Positions 19,134-29,055 of a stretch of DNA of 42,035 nt are shown here, in pieces (position 1 is the first letter of the stretch; each line of letters opens with the position of its first letter). Position numbers and translations under genes: made by a program. This stretch comes from Bacteroidota bacterium (GTDB taxonomy: Bacteria; Bacteroidota; Bacteroidia; Chitinophagales; LD1): the NCBI GenBank assembly GCA_025963485.1, contig JAOQAO010000230.1, positions 1 through 42,035 on the forward strand, written 5' to 3'. Below the pieces are notes generated by a model. It was not told the origin of the DNA, ran no database searches, and saw only the letters and a program-made list of their open reading frames with translations.

Positions 19134-21854
19134 GTGAAGCAAGCTAAAGCAGTACAATATATATCAGGTTCTTTCGGGAGGTCTATTCACTTCTTATTTG
19201 CAGGGTTGATGCTTTTGGTCTCTTTCTACGCAGGTGCCCAGGATACAACTTTCACGGTCAACTATGGCACCCCCGGCGAATACAATATAGCCCATATCAG
19301 TGTCAGGGGGACTGAAAGCCTGGACAAAAACATCCTCATCTCCCTCTCCGGCCTCAGGCAGGGAGAGAAGATCAAGATCCCTGGTGAAGAGATATCCAAG
19401 GCGATCAAAAACCTCTGGAAGCAGAAGCTCTTTACCAATGTATCTGTAGACGTAGAGAAAGTGGTCGGTAATGAAGTGTTCCTCCTGATCACCGTAGAGG
19501 ACAGGCCACGGATCAAATCGTGGGGATTTAGCGGGATCAAAAACGCAGACCGCGATGAACTCAACAAGAAGATGGATATCAGGGCGGGTATCATTTTCAG
19601 TGATAACGTGAGGAAAAAAGCCGTGGAGGTCATCCGCAACTTCTACATAGAAAAGGGATACCTCAATGTAGCTGTACAGGTCAAAGAAGTGCCTGATACT
19701 ACCAGGACCAATGTACTGGGCAGCAGGAATGTCATCACATTTTTCGTAGACAAAAAGCAACTCGTCAAGATACGCTCCATCAACTTCGAAGGGATACAGG
19801 CATTCTCTGAGCCGATGCTCAAGCATAAAATGAAAGAGACCAAGGAGCGTGTCAAGTTTCAGATGGACAGCATCCTGCGCTTCAAGAGCAATTTCAAGAA
19901 GTTTGGCATCCATCCTAAATGGTATGAGGTGCCCGGCAATATTTCTCCTGTCAGCTGGTACTATTATCTTGAGCACTTTGTCAACCTCAATATCTTCAAG
20001 GCGTCTAAGTTCCGCCGCAAGGAATATGAAGAAGACAAGAAGAAGGTCATAGAGTTTTACAATAGCAAAGGATACCGCGACGCACGTATCGTCTCAGACA
20101 AGGTAGATACACTGGACGCCAATAATCTGGTGATCAATGTCAGAATAGAAGAAGGCCATAAGTACTATTTCCGCAATATCTACTTCAACGGCAATACCAA
20201 ATACCCTGATTCTACACTCTCTAAGATCATCAATATCCATAGGGGAGAGGTATACAATGCCAAGGCACTTGAGGAAAAGCTTTTCTCCAATCCCAATGGA
20301 GGCGATGTGAGTTCACTCTATATGGATGATGGCTACCTCTTTTTCTCCATCACACCTGCTGAGGTCAAAGTAGACGGAGACTCCATAGACGTCGAGCTGC
20401 GTATCAGCGAAGGGCCACAAGCCACCATCAATGAGATCCGTATTTACGGCAATACCAAAACAAATGAGAAGGTCATCAGGCGTGAACTGTATACACTGCC
20501 GGGCAGCAAGTTTAGCCGCACCGATCTGATACGCTCACAGCGGCAGATCGTCAATCTCGGCTACTTCGACCCCCAGCAGCTCGATGTCATACCGATACCT
20601 AATGCGGAGAATGGAACAGTCGATATAGAATACCACGTCACTGAGAAGCCCTCCGATCAGCTCGAGCTATCTGCCGGATACGGCGGAGCCAACTATGGCC
20701 TCACAGGTACACTGGGTGTGACCTTTACCAACTTCTCCCTGCGTAATATCATCAATAAAAAAGCATGGAACCCACTGCCGAGTGGTGACGGACAGAGGCT
20801 CAGCCTCCGTGTACAGTCCGGCGGCAAGACCAGCCAGTTCTATACAGTCTCATTTACAGAGCCATGGCTCGGTGGCAAGAAGCCAAACTCACTCACCTTT
20901 GCTTTCAACAGGACCAACATCTACTCATATGACAATGGCCTCACCTATGCTTCCACGGGCCACTACTTCTCTACCGGAGGTACCGTGTCATGGGCTACCC
21001 GTCTCAAGAAGCCGGATGACTACTTCACCTTTGAGACGGCCCTGACCTACCAATACTACCAGATAGTCAACTCGTCTTACCTGCCTATATTCTCTTCTTC
21101 GAATGGTACGGGCGCCGGCAATGCACATAACCTCAACCTCTCACTGATACTCAGTCGTAACTCTCTGGATCAGGTACTCTATCCTAAGCACGGCTCCAGC
21201 TTCATGTTCTCAGTCACAGGTACGCTGCCATACTCACTCATGTTTGAGAGCCGCAAGAAGATCAACTATGGCAGTGACAGCCTCCCTCCGGAGAGCAGGT
21301 ACCAGTACATAGAGTTCTTCAAGGTTAAGTTCTTTGCCGAGTGGTACGCCACCCTCTACAAGAACCTCGTCTTCAAGGCAGCTGCTAAGTTCGGCTTCCT
21401 CGGTACGTACAACTCGAAGCTGGGTCTGTCGCCGTTTGAGCGCTTTGAGGTCGGTGGTGACGGTATCAGTACCTACTCCATCCTGGGCAAGGAGATCGTA
21501 CGTCTCCGTGGCTACGATGTCATCAGTCCTACGTCGCCTCCAGCTACGATAGCAGGAGCAGCTATCTTCAATAAGTTCACTGCCGAGCTGCGCTACCCTA
21601 TCTCACTGAATCCATCTGCCACCATATTCGCCCTTGTCTTCCTGGAGGGTGGCAATACCTGGCAGAACATCAGCGACTATCGTCCATACGACCTCAATAA
21701 GTCTGTAGGCCTCGGTGTCCGCGTGTTCCTCCCTATGTTTGGCCTCCTCGGTCTGGACTATGGCTTCCCGCTGGACAAGTTAATCTACAGCAACGGCACC
21801 CGTGCCAATCCTAACGGCCGTATCAACATCATTCTCGGCCAGGAGCCAGAGTAG
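19134..21854 (+). CDS. bamA: Outer membrane protein assembly factor BamA
   Basis: Repeated POTRA domains, C-terminal beta-barrel with VRLRGYD and terminal GLDYGFPLD...INIILGQEPE; GTG start. Confidence 0.9.
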   Translation: MKQAKAVQYISGSFGRSIHFLFAGLMLLVSFYAGAQDTTFTVNYGTPGEYNIAHISVRGTESLDKNILISLSGLRQGEKIKIPGEEISKAIKNLWKQKLFTNVSVDVEKVVGNEVFLLITVEDRPRIKSWGFSGIKNADRDELNKKMDIRAGIIFSDNVRKKAVEVIRNFYIEKGYLNVAVQVKEVPDTTRTNVLGSRNVITFFVDKKQLVKIRSINFEGIQAFSEPMLKHKMKETKERVKFQMDSILRFKSNFKKFGIHPKWYEVPGNISPVSWYYYLEHFVNLNIFKASKFRRKEYEEDKKKVIEFYNSKGYRDARIVSDKVDTLDANNLVINVRIEEGHKYYFRNIYFNGNTKYPDSTLSKIINIHRGEVYNAKALEEKLFSNPNGGDVSSLYMDDGYLFFSITPAEVKVDGDSIDVELRISEGPQATINEIRIYGNTKTNEKVIRRELYTLPGSKFSRTDLIRSQRQIVNLGYFDPQQLDVIPIPNAENGTVDIEYHVTEKPSDQLELSAGYGGANYGLTGTLGVTFTNFSLRNIINKKAWNPLPSGDGQRLSLRVQSGGKTSQFYTVSFTEPWLGGKKPNSLTFAFNRTNIYSYDNGLTYASTGHYFSTGGTVSWATRLKKPDDYFTFETALTYQYYQIVNSSYLPIFSSSNGTGAGNAHNLNLSLILSRNSLDQVLYPKHGSSFMFSVTGTLPYSLMFESRKKINYGSDSLPPESRYQYIEFFKVKFFAEWYATLYKNLVFKAAAKFGFLGTYNSKLGLSPFERFEVGGDGISTYSILGKEIVRLRGYDVISPTSPPATIAGAAIFNKFTAELRYPISLNPSATIFALVFLEGGNTWQNISDYRPYDLNKSVGLGVRVFLPMFGLLGLDYGFPLDKLIYSNGTRANPNGRINIILGQEPE

Positions 21855-21885
21855 GATAAATAATATATATCGATTCTTGCCATTC

Positions 21886-21920
21886 ACAGCCCATGATTTA
21901 GGTCATGGGCTGTAATTTTT
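21886..21920. terminator. Terminator downstream of bamA
   Basis: CAGCCCATGA-tttagg-TCATGGGCTG then taattttt. Confidence 0.75.
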
Positions 21921-22002
21921 ATGAAACATTCCACACAAACAATCCATTCCTTTCACTATTTTCGGGAAACTAATCACTAATCAAAAAAACACAAAACAGA
22001 CA

Positions 22003-22797
22003 ATGAAAAAAGCATTACTTGTATTTGCCCTGTTTGCAGGTGTGGCATTTAGCGCCTCAGCACAGTGTACTCCTGACACTACCCATTTCACATCTACCAA
22101 GCATGTATATCCGGACTCACTGCCATGCGCCGTTTACGGACAGTCATTCGCGGGTGTGGTCAGCATCCAGATACCAGATTCTGTCGATGCCCATGAATTT
22201 GTAGGTATTATCCCGGCCGGCTCGCTTCAGGCGACCATAGACTCAGTACAGATCACCGGCATTAGTGGTTATCCTACAGGTATCAGCAGCGTTAGCAATC
22301 CGGCTCTCGGACCTACATGGTTGAAGCCAGGCGACGTATCATGTGCCAACTTCACAGGTACTAGCACAGCCAATGATGGCCGTTATAACCTCACTATTAC
22401 AGGCACAGGTTGCGGACACTTCACACTGCCTCAGGCGGCAGGTGGCGGCACATACGATAGCTGCATCGCAAACTTCCCACTCTCCAGGTTATATCCATAT
22501 CACCTTTGCTCTACTGGCCATCCGGCTGGCATCTCTGAAGTGCTCAATGGTGTAAACCTCGGCATATTCCCTAATCCAAATCAGGGAGCATTCACTGTCA
22601 ATATCTCTGCTGATGACCGTATCGCAGGCGATATGATGGTAATGGACGCACTCGGCAGGACCATCCACACACAGAGCCTCGATGTCACTGGTACTAAGCA
22701 GATAGCTCTCGACCTCGGGCATATTTCATCAGGAGTATATTTGCTCGTGATCAACACAGCTAATGGCAAAGCAGTAAAACAGTTCTCAGTAAAGTAA
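22003..22797 (+). CDS. Secreted protein with T9SS type A sorting domain
   Basis: Signal peptide MKKALLVFALFAGVAFSASAQ; C-terminal LGIFPNPNQGAFTVNIS...GVYLLVINTANGKAVKQFSVK. Confidence 0.8.
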   Translation: MKKALLVFALFAGVAFSASAQCTPDTTHFTSTKHVYPDSLPCAVYGQSFAGVVSIQIPDSVDAHEFVGIIPAGSLQATIDSVQITGISGYPTGISSVSNPALGPTWLKPGDVSCANFTGTSTANDGRYNLTITGTGCGHFTLPQAAGGGTYDSCIANFPLSRLYPYHLCSTGHPAGISEVLNGVNLGIFPNPNQGAFTVNISADDRIAGDMMVMDALGRTIHTQSLDVTGTKQIALDLGHISSGVYLLVINTANGKAVKQFSVK

Positions 22798-22817
22798 TAA
22801 GCTGAATAAACCATACT

Positions 22818-22846
22818 AAAAAGGGCTGAGAGATCAGCCCTTTTTT
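22818..22846. terminator. Rho-independent terminator
   Basis: AAAAAGGGCTGA-gaga-TCAGCCCTTTTTT. Confidence 0.85.
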
Positions 22847-22984
22847 AATATCTAAAATGTTGTATTTAAGTCCTCTCCAGGGGAGAGGATTTAGGTGAGG
22901 ATTGTATTGGCTGTTAAGCCCTCTCCTTCGGAGAAGGTTGGGAGAGGTTGTATTGGCTGTTAAAGTCCCCTTCGGGGATTTCCA

Positions 22985-24670
22985 CTATTTATATATCCTC
23001 CTCCTCAGTATCGTATACATCAGTATCACAAAGAGCCCACCTGCTATACAATACCCGATGAAGCTCCATTTATTGATCCCGTAATAGAATTTCATCTCCT
23101 CAGGATAGTTTGCCAGCAGAGCGATAGACGAAGCGATCATCAGCGCGCAAATGATATATGTGATCGACATGCGATTGGCGATGCTGTCCCACTTCTTCAG
23201 CGCATAGCCATAGCCTTGCAGCTCTACTTCGAAGTGCAGTTTACCACGCGATGTCTTCTGCATGATGCCCCTCATCTCACCCGGTAGCGAACTGAGAAAC
23301 GACGAAAATGCTGAGAACTTATTATTAGCCTCTTCAGCGAGGTTCTCCGGCTTCAGCTGCTCGGTCACCAGCCTCAGGCCATATGGCTTGATGAAGTCAT
23401 AGGTCTTAAATTCCGGGTGCATCTTCTTGCCGATCCCCTCCAGTATCGCAAATGCACGGAATACGATAAAGATACCGCCCGGCACCGTGATACGGTATTC
23501 GTACATGATCTTCTGCAGGCGCTGTATCACATCCTGTATGCTCGACTCGCTCACATCCAGGTACGCATAATCCTCTATCAGGTCATTCAGGTCATAGACG
23601 AACTGCCGCATGTCTGTGATGTTATGCTCCACCGCCAGCTTGATCAGGTTGTTCGCCATCTCCTTGGCATCATTGCGCGCCATAGAGATGAATATGCCTG
23701 CAAAAGCATACTTGTCCTTCTTCATCAGCTGGCCTATCATGCCGAAGTCCAGCAAGATGATCACGCCATCTTCCCTCACCAGTATATTGCCCGGATGCGG
23801 ATCCCCGTGGAAGTACCCGAACTCAAATATCATCGTCAGGTAGATATCCATACCGCGCTCTACTACTACCTTAGGGTCTATGCCCCATTTGCGCAGCTGG
23901 TCCATGTCCGTGATCTTGCAGCCCTCTACGAACTCCATGATCAGTATCTTATCTGTCGAGAACTCCCTATACACCATCGGTATATAAAAGTCCGTTCTAA
24001 ACTTATACGTCGTGCGGAAGCGCTCTATGTTCCGCGCTTCATTCCTGTAGTCCAGCTCTTTCAGTATGCTCCGCTCAAAAGTCCTCACCACCTCATCCGC
24101 CTGCAGTATGCCTTGCTTCTTGAGGTAGCGGTCCGCGCGGTGCACCACATCCTTGATGATCTGCATGTCGCGATCGATCGTGTCAGCCACATCGGGACGC
24201 TGTACTTTCACCACCACCAGTTCACCCGTCTTGAGTTTCGCTTTATGTACCTGCCCGATAGATGCTGATGCCAGCGGCTTCTCATCCAGCCATTCGAATA
24301 CATCCTCCAGCTTCTGATTGATCTCTTTCTCTATGATCCGCTTAGCCAGCTCATATTCGAACGGCGGCACACGGTCCTGTAGTTTCTCGAATTCCTTCAC
24401 CAGCCCCTCCGGAATGATATCCGGCCTGTTGCTCAGTATCTGAGCCAGCTTCACGAATGTCGGGCCCAGCTCCGCCGCCGCCATGCGTATACGCTCATAG
24501 CGCGTGTACTCCATCACAGGCTTCTCATCACGTATCCATTTGATACGGGTAGACTCAGGCACCAGGTTCCTCAGCGTGGAGTTGATGATCAGGTCTTCAA
24601 ACCCCCACTTGATGAGTACACCCAGTATCTCCCTGGTACGGCCTATATTGCGAAACGCGAGATCAAGCAT
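22985..24670 (-). CDS. AarF/ABC1/UbiB-family kinase-like protein
   Basis: GPTFVKLAQILSNRPDIIP, KPLASASIGQVHKAKL, HGDPHPGNILVREDGVIILLDFGMIG; two C-terminal TM helices. Confidence 0.93.
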   Translation of the reverse strand: MLDLAFRNIGRTREILGVLIKWGFEDLIINSTLRNLVPESTRIKWIRDEKPVMEYTRYERIRMAAAELGPTFVKLAQILSNRPDIIPEGLVKEFEKLQDRVPPFEYELAKRIIEKEINQKLEDVFEWLDEKPLASASIGQVHKAKLKTGELVVVKVQRPDVADTIDRDMQIIKDVVHRADRYLKKQGILQADEVVRTFERSILKELDYRNEARNIERFRTTYKFRTDFYIPMVYREFSTDKILIMEFVEGCKITDMDQLRKWGIDPKVVVERGMDIYLTMIFEFGYFHGDPHPGNILVREDGVIILLDFGMIGQLMKKDKYAFAGIFISMARNDAKEMANNLIKLAVEHNITDMRQFVYDLNDLIEDYAYLDVSESSIQDVIQRLQKIMYEYRITVPGGIFIVFRAFAILEGIGKKMHPEFKTYDFIKPYGLRLVTEQLKPENLAEEANNKFSAFSSFLSSLPGEMRGIMQKTSRGKLHFEVELQGYGYALKKWDSIANRMSITYIICALMIASSIALLANYPEEMKFYYGINKWSFIGYCIAGGLFVILMYTILRRRIYK

Positions 24671-24844
24671 ATGTGATAAAAGTAATAATTATCAGATTAA
24701 AATCAAGTACTTCTATCAGAACCCAATGATAATGGACGTCCGGGCGGGCTATGCATGGCTTCGCTTCGCTCCGGTGCTCCGCATTTTGGCTTTGTATCTC
24801 GCGCACTTGTAGCTCGTATCCTCTCAACAAGCAAAAATCAATCA

Positions 24845-25000
24845 GTCCGCTCCGATGGAGCTAAAACAACTTTTAATACATCGATCTACAAACAGTTCAC
24901 CCGCTACGAGGTTTCCGAAATTTAATCCCGTTAGGGATGTCCTGCTTGTAGAATATAATATAAGGTAATAAACAGCCCCGAAGGGGCGACCTGCTATTCC
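24845..25000. repeat. REP-like dispersed intergenic repeat element
   Basis: CTACAAACAG...CTGCTTGTAG arms with internal AATCCCGTTAGGGAT and GCCCCGAAGGGGC palindromes; form recalled from other Bacteroidota intergenic repeats. Confidence 0.5.
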
Positions 25001-25065
25001 CATTATTTTATTACGACCGTCACTTGTATTGTCTCACATCTCAAGTTTGTAGTCTCATGTCTAAC

Positions 25066-25332
25066 TCAACCCCAATCAAACCACTCCCCAAAATCCCCAT
25101 AGCACTTTTCACAAACCCAACGATCACCAGCCTCCGTCACATACCCCTGCTGCATCGTATTCTCCACCACAGCCACATCAAATTTCTTCGCACAAAACTC
25201 ACACTGCTCCCTATCCCAATGACCACAATGATTATAAGGCTTAAAGACAAGACGCGCATTATACAGGTATTGCAATTGATTCAACAGTCGCCAATCCTCC
25301 GACATATCATTCATGACAGCTCTGGTTTGCAT
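25066..25332 (-). CDS. Small zinc-ribbon-like protein
   Basis: Two CxxC pairs: CEFCAKKF ... WVCEKCYGDF. Confidence 0.55.
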   Translation of the reverse strand: MQTRAVMNDMSEDWRLLNQLQYLYNARLVFKPYNHCGHWDREQCEFCAKKFDVAVVENTMQQGYVTEAGDRWVCEKCYGDFGEWFDWG

Positions 25333-25455
25333 AATAGACTAAAGGTAATATTCAATTGCTCTAAACCTTAAAAGCGACCCTCAATTAATTTCTGATTAAA
25401 ATGAGATACTCCAATTTTTCATTTTACTTTTGCCCCACACTTTAGAAAACTAGAA

Positions 25456-26874
25456 ATGAAAACGTTACTACCGGTTATATTCGCTTTATTCTTTGCTATC
25501 GCAGCGCGTGCTCAGGTGCCACAGGTCTTTGCCAATTCTACAGAGATCGTCTACCAGGGATTTTGGGCTACATCGGATTCCAATACTTTCAGCTATGTTG
25601 GACTGCGTGGAGGCCTTGATCCGAATACCCGTACAGCTATCGGCTATGATCACGGTTTACGCACCATGCGTAGGTCATTGCTTGTGTGGTTTGATACCAC
25701 CAGGGTTGCTGTCACCTACGATCAGTCGGATCGCTTTTTATATTCCATCAAAGAACGCCGGGCCGACTCTGTATGGGTCAATAGCGTGAAGCATTATATA
25801 AATTATGATGCAGCGGGTCGCATCACAGAGGAGGGCGACCTTTATTGGGATCAGGTCAATCAGGCCTGGGGTCTAAGGGAATATTACGCAACCTATGATT
25901 TTGATGCGCAGGGCCACTTGCTTGACGCCGACTATCATCTGGTGACCAATACCTCCAGGGATAGTTTCATATACAATAGTGCCGGCATGGCCGATTCCAA
26001 TTTTCACTACCAGTATTATCAGAATGCCTATCACCTGTCTCATCTTTATCTCTATGACTATGCGCCATCAGGCCAGATTGCAAAAAAGACCACATACTTT
26101 GATGGTGGCTCCGGACTTTTGCCTGCCCTTCTCGATAGCATGATCTACGAGAGCCATGACAGCCTCCTCACGCATGTACAGTTGCAATGGAGTTATAACC
26201 ACTGGATCACGGGTAGTTATGATGCTCATGAGTATAGTATAGCGGGAGATGATACCCTGACGCGAACATACGGTCACGATTCCACTTACACATCATATGT
26301 ACAGGGTTCGGTTTACTACAAAAAATATGATGGTGATCATAATTTGCTATTGTCCAGCAACGTTTCACCGGACAGTACCCATACTGTCTACTCCCAGACA
26401 GAAGCCACCTACAATGCCTTCCATGCCAAAACTTCGAATATCTTTCGCCAACTCATCACTGGGGTTCTTACAGATAAATATATTACACTGGACTCTTTCA
26501 CCGCAGATGGCTACCTGATACGGGAGACATATATGGACAAGGAATATCCCACCACGGTCTATGACCACAGGTTTACCAACTACTACACCGCTCCTGCTAC
26601 AGCTGTTACAGAGGTGAATCAACAGATACAGTCCATAGCATATCCCAATCCGGCAGCAGATATGGTCTATATTTCCTATAGGAGCGATGCTGGCGGTGCT
26701 ATCATATTAAAAATGTATGATCTATCCGGGCACCTTGTCACGACCACCACAGGCAAGAGCTCGCCCGGTGATGATCACATCAGTTATGACGCTTCCCGGT
26801 TAGCGCCCGGCATCTATTCGTATGAACTGGCTATCCCCGGCGGCATGAGCAAAGGGAAAATAGCGATCAAATAG
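25456..26874 (+). CDS. Secreted protein with T9SS type A sorting domain
   Basis: Signal peptide MKTLLPVIFALFFAIAARAQ; C-terminal SIAYPNPAADMVYISY...APGIYSYELAIPGGMSKGKIAIK. Confidence 0.8.
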   Translation: MKTLLPVIFALFFAIAARAQVPQVFANSTEIVYQGFWATSDSNTFSYVGLRGGLDPNTRTAIGYDHGLRTMRRSLLVWFDTTRVAVTYDQSDRFLYSIKERRADSVWVNSVKHYINYDAAGRITEEGDLYWDQVNQAWGLREYYATYDFDAQGHLLDADYHLVTNTSRDSFIYNSAGMADSNFHYQYYQNAYHLSHLYLYDYAPSGQIAKKTTYFDGGSGLLPALLDSMIYESHDSLLTHVQLQWSYNHWITGSYDAHEYSIAGDDTLTRTYGHDSTYTSYVQGSVYYKKYDGDHNLLLSSNVSPDSTHTVYSQTEATYNAFHAKTSNIFRQLITGVLTDKYITLDSFTADGYLIRETYMDKEYPTTVYDHRFTNYYTAPATAVTEVNQQIQSIAYPNPAADMVYISYRSDAGGAIILKMYDLSGHLVTTTTGKSSPGDDHISYDASRLAPGIYSYELAIPGGMSKGKIAIK

Positions 26875-27067
26875 GTCTACGGTCATTTCGCTCAGGTTCT
26901 CCGGGATGAATCAGTATGAACATCCCTTAGGCTTATTCATTATCCATGACTATATGCTCCCACTCATGCCTGGCTATTTTTAAGAAACAAAAAAGGCGCA
27001 GACCAAATCTGCACCTCTATAATTATTTGTATTGTCTAATGTCTCAAGTCTAACGTCTCTTGTCTGA

Positions 27068-27676
27068 TTACGACGCTTTGCGCGGGGTCACAGTCTTCCT
27101 CGCACCGCCACCTGCTGCCTTAGAGGTAGCTTTTGCCGGTTTCTCAGCAGTGCGTGGTTTAGCTTCCTTTACTGGCTTTGTAGATTTCTCGCCTTTGTCA
27201 GCTTTAGCCTTTTTAGCAGGCGCTTTTTCTGCATCGCCTTCTGCGCCTTCGGCAGCCTTGTCAGCAGTATCTGCCTTTACCTCGTCAGAGGTCAGTTCTT
27301 CGATCAGGCCTTTGCCATTGAGTATATTATACCAGCCCACCAGTTTCTTCATATGGCTGGTGTAGAATTTTTCCTTGTCATAGTCAGGTATCACTACCGA
27401 GAAGTAAGCCTTCAGCCCGTCATCACCTTTGATATCTGTGGTAGGGTTGGTCTTCTCACTCTTCTTCATAGCTGCCAGGACTTCCTTCAGTTCCTTGCTG
27501 CCCTCCTGTGTATAGATAGTGATGTTATCCAGTGTACTGAACAGATGCGTCCTGCCCGCGATAAATTTGGTAGTGCCATCCACGAGAGATGTCGCTATGA
27601 GTCCGTCCGTCCTTTTGCCCGATGTTTTGTACAATCCCGGCATTCCTGTCACTGATACGATGTCTGATAAAGTCAT
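27068..27676 (-). CDS. DUF5606-like protein with low-complexity Lys/Ala-rich tail
   Basis: N-terminus LSDIVSVTGMPGLYKTSGKRTDGLIATSLVDGTTKF as recalled for this family; KAPAKKAKADKGEKSTKP tail. Confidence 0.65.
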   Translation of the reverse strand: MTLSDIVSVTGMPGLYKTSGKRTDGLIATSLVDGTTKFIAGRTHLFSTLDNITIYTQEGSKELKEVLAAMKKSEKTNPTTDIKGDDGLKAYFSVVIPDYDKEKFYTSHMKKLVGWYNILNGKGLIEELTSDEVKADTADKAAEGAEGDAEKAPAKKAKADKGEKSTKPVKEAKPRTAEKPAKATSKAAGGGARKTVTPRKAS

Positions 27677-27990
27677 GTGTACGATAATGTTTAGTAAGCG
27701 AATTTATAAAAACTGCGCGATGTAACAAGAACAATCGCCACAGATAGGATATAAGTCATATCTAAAACTGTACCAAATTACAAAAATCATCCGAAGCACC
27801 ACTCCGTGATTATGAAAGGATTCTCCGTATTTCTACAAAATTCTTCCGCTGTTCTTTAAATCTTTGCGAGAAATGTATTTGTATTAAACCCTTTGTGACC
27901 TTGATTGCACTCCCTTAATTCTTCGTGATCTTAGTGTGAAAACGGCTGTTCGTACTGGATTACGGTCGTCCGTGGTCTGTCGTCCGTGGT

Positions 27991-28845
27991 CTATTCGTAA
28001 GAGTAAAACCCCCGCCCGGACTTCTTTCCCAGATGCCCCGCGTCCACTTTCTGCTGCTGTATCCGCGACGGGCGGAACTTCGGATCCTGATGAAAGGCAT
28101 TAAAAAGGGAAGAGGTCACGGCAAAGTTGACATCATTGCCCAGCGCATCCATTAGTTTAAATGGCCCCATTTTAAATCCCGCCGACTCCATCAGTGCATC
28201 TGCATTCTCCATCGTCGTAGCCCGCTCCTCGAGTATACGCAGGCTTTCTACATAATAGTGCCTCGCCACCCGATTCACGATAAATCCCGGTGAATCCTTA
28301 GCGACGACGAGCGTTTTCCCGATCTTAGTCGTCAGCGACTTCATCGTTTCGAGTACTTCTGCGGATGTTTCTGCACCAGAGATGACCTCCACCAGCTGCA
28401 TGATATGCGCCGGATTGAAGAAGTGCATACCCACCACTCGCTCAGGATGCGGTATACCTGATGCTATCTGTGTGATAGGAAGCGATGAAGTATTAGAAGC
28501 CAGGATCGTAGTATCCCCATTGATCGCGGCCAGTTTCGTGAAAAGCTCACGTTTGATCTCTATTTTCTCCACGATAGCCTCGACTATCAGATCAGCTTTG
28601 AGCGTATTGACATCACTGGTATACCGGATCAGTGCAAAGGCGTTGTCCTTATCTTTCTCTGGGAGTTTGTTTTTGGCTACAGCCTTTTGCAGATTGTCAG
28701 CTATGCCGGCTTTCGCTTTATCGAGTTGCGCAGCATTCACATCATATAGCTTCACCTCATATCCCGCCTGCGCGAAAACCTGTGCGATCCCCGCACCCAT
28801 CGCTCCAGCACCTGCCACGGCTATCGTTTTGATTTGATCGATCAT
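27991..28845 (-). CDS. 3-hydroxyacyl/3-hydroxybutyryl-CoA dehydrogenase
   Basis: IAVAGAGAMGAGIAQVFAQAGYEVKLYD Rossmann motif; HFFNPAHIMQLVEVI; KDSPGFIVNRV. Confidence 0.92.
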   Translation of the reverse strand: MIDQIKTIAVAGAGAMGAGIAQVFAQAGYEVKLYDVNAAQLDKAKAGIADNLQKAVAKNKLPEKDKDNAFALIRYTSDVNTLKADLIVEAIVEKIEIKRELFTKLAAINGDTTILASNTSSLPITQIASGIPHPERVVGMHFFNPAHIMQLVEVISGAETSAEVLETMKSLTTKIGKTLVVAKDSPGFIVNRVARHYYVESLRILEERATTMENADALMESAGFKMGPFKLMDALGNDVNFAVTSSLFNAFHQDPKFRPSRIQQQKVDAGHLGKKSGRGFYSYE

Positions 28846-29055
28846 GTCTTTATTTGCTATTGTTTTGGATAAAAAGTATAAAAAGATGAGAAACTTTGCT
28901 CATCAGGTTCTTCCCCTCTCTCTTTAGGAGAGGGAAGATACCGAAGGCAGATAGGAGAGGCGACAGCCTTGCGCAAAAATCTCTATATCACAGCCCCGGA
29001 AAAAATTAAAACCAACATCGCACTCTCCCTATGCGATACTCCTTTGCCAGTTATT

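Noticed and set aside
22985-24670. 283-aa plus-strand ORF (23417-24268) antisense to the AarF-like gene, and similar antisense ORFs in porX, bamA, rseP and atpD
   Set aside because: Shadow ORFs of well-supported genes; His/Arg-rich or Ser-rich translations typical of antisense frames.
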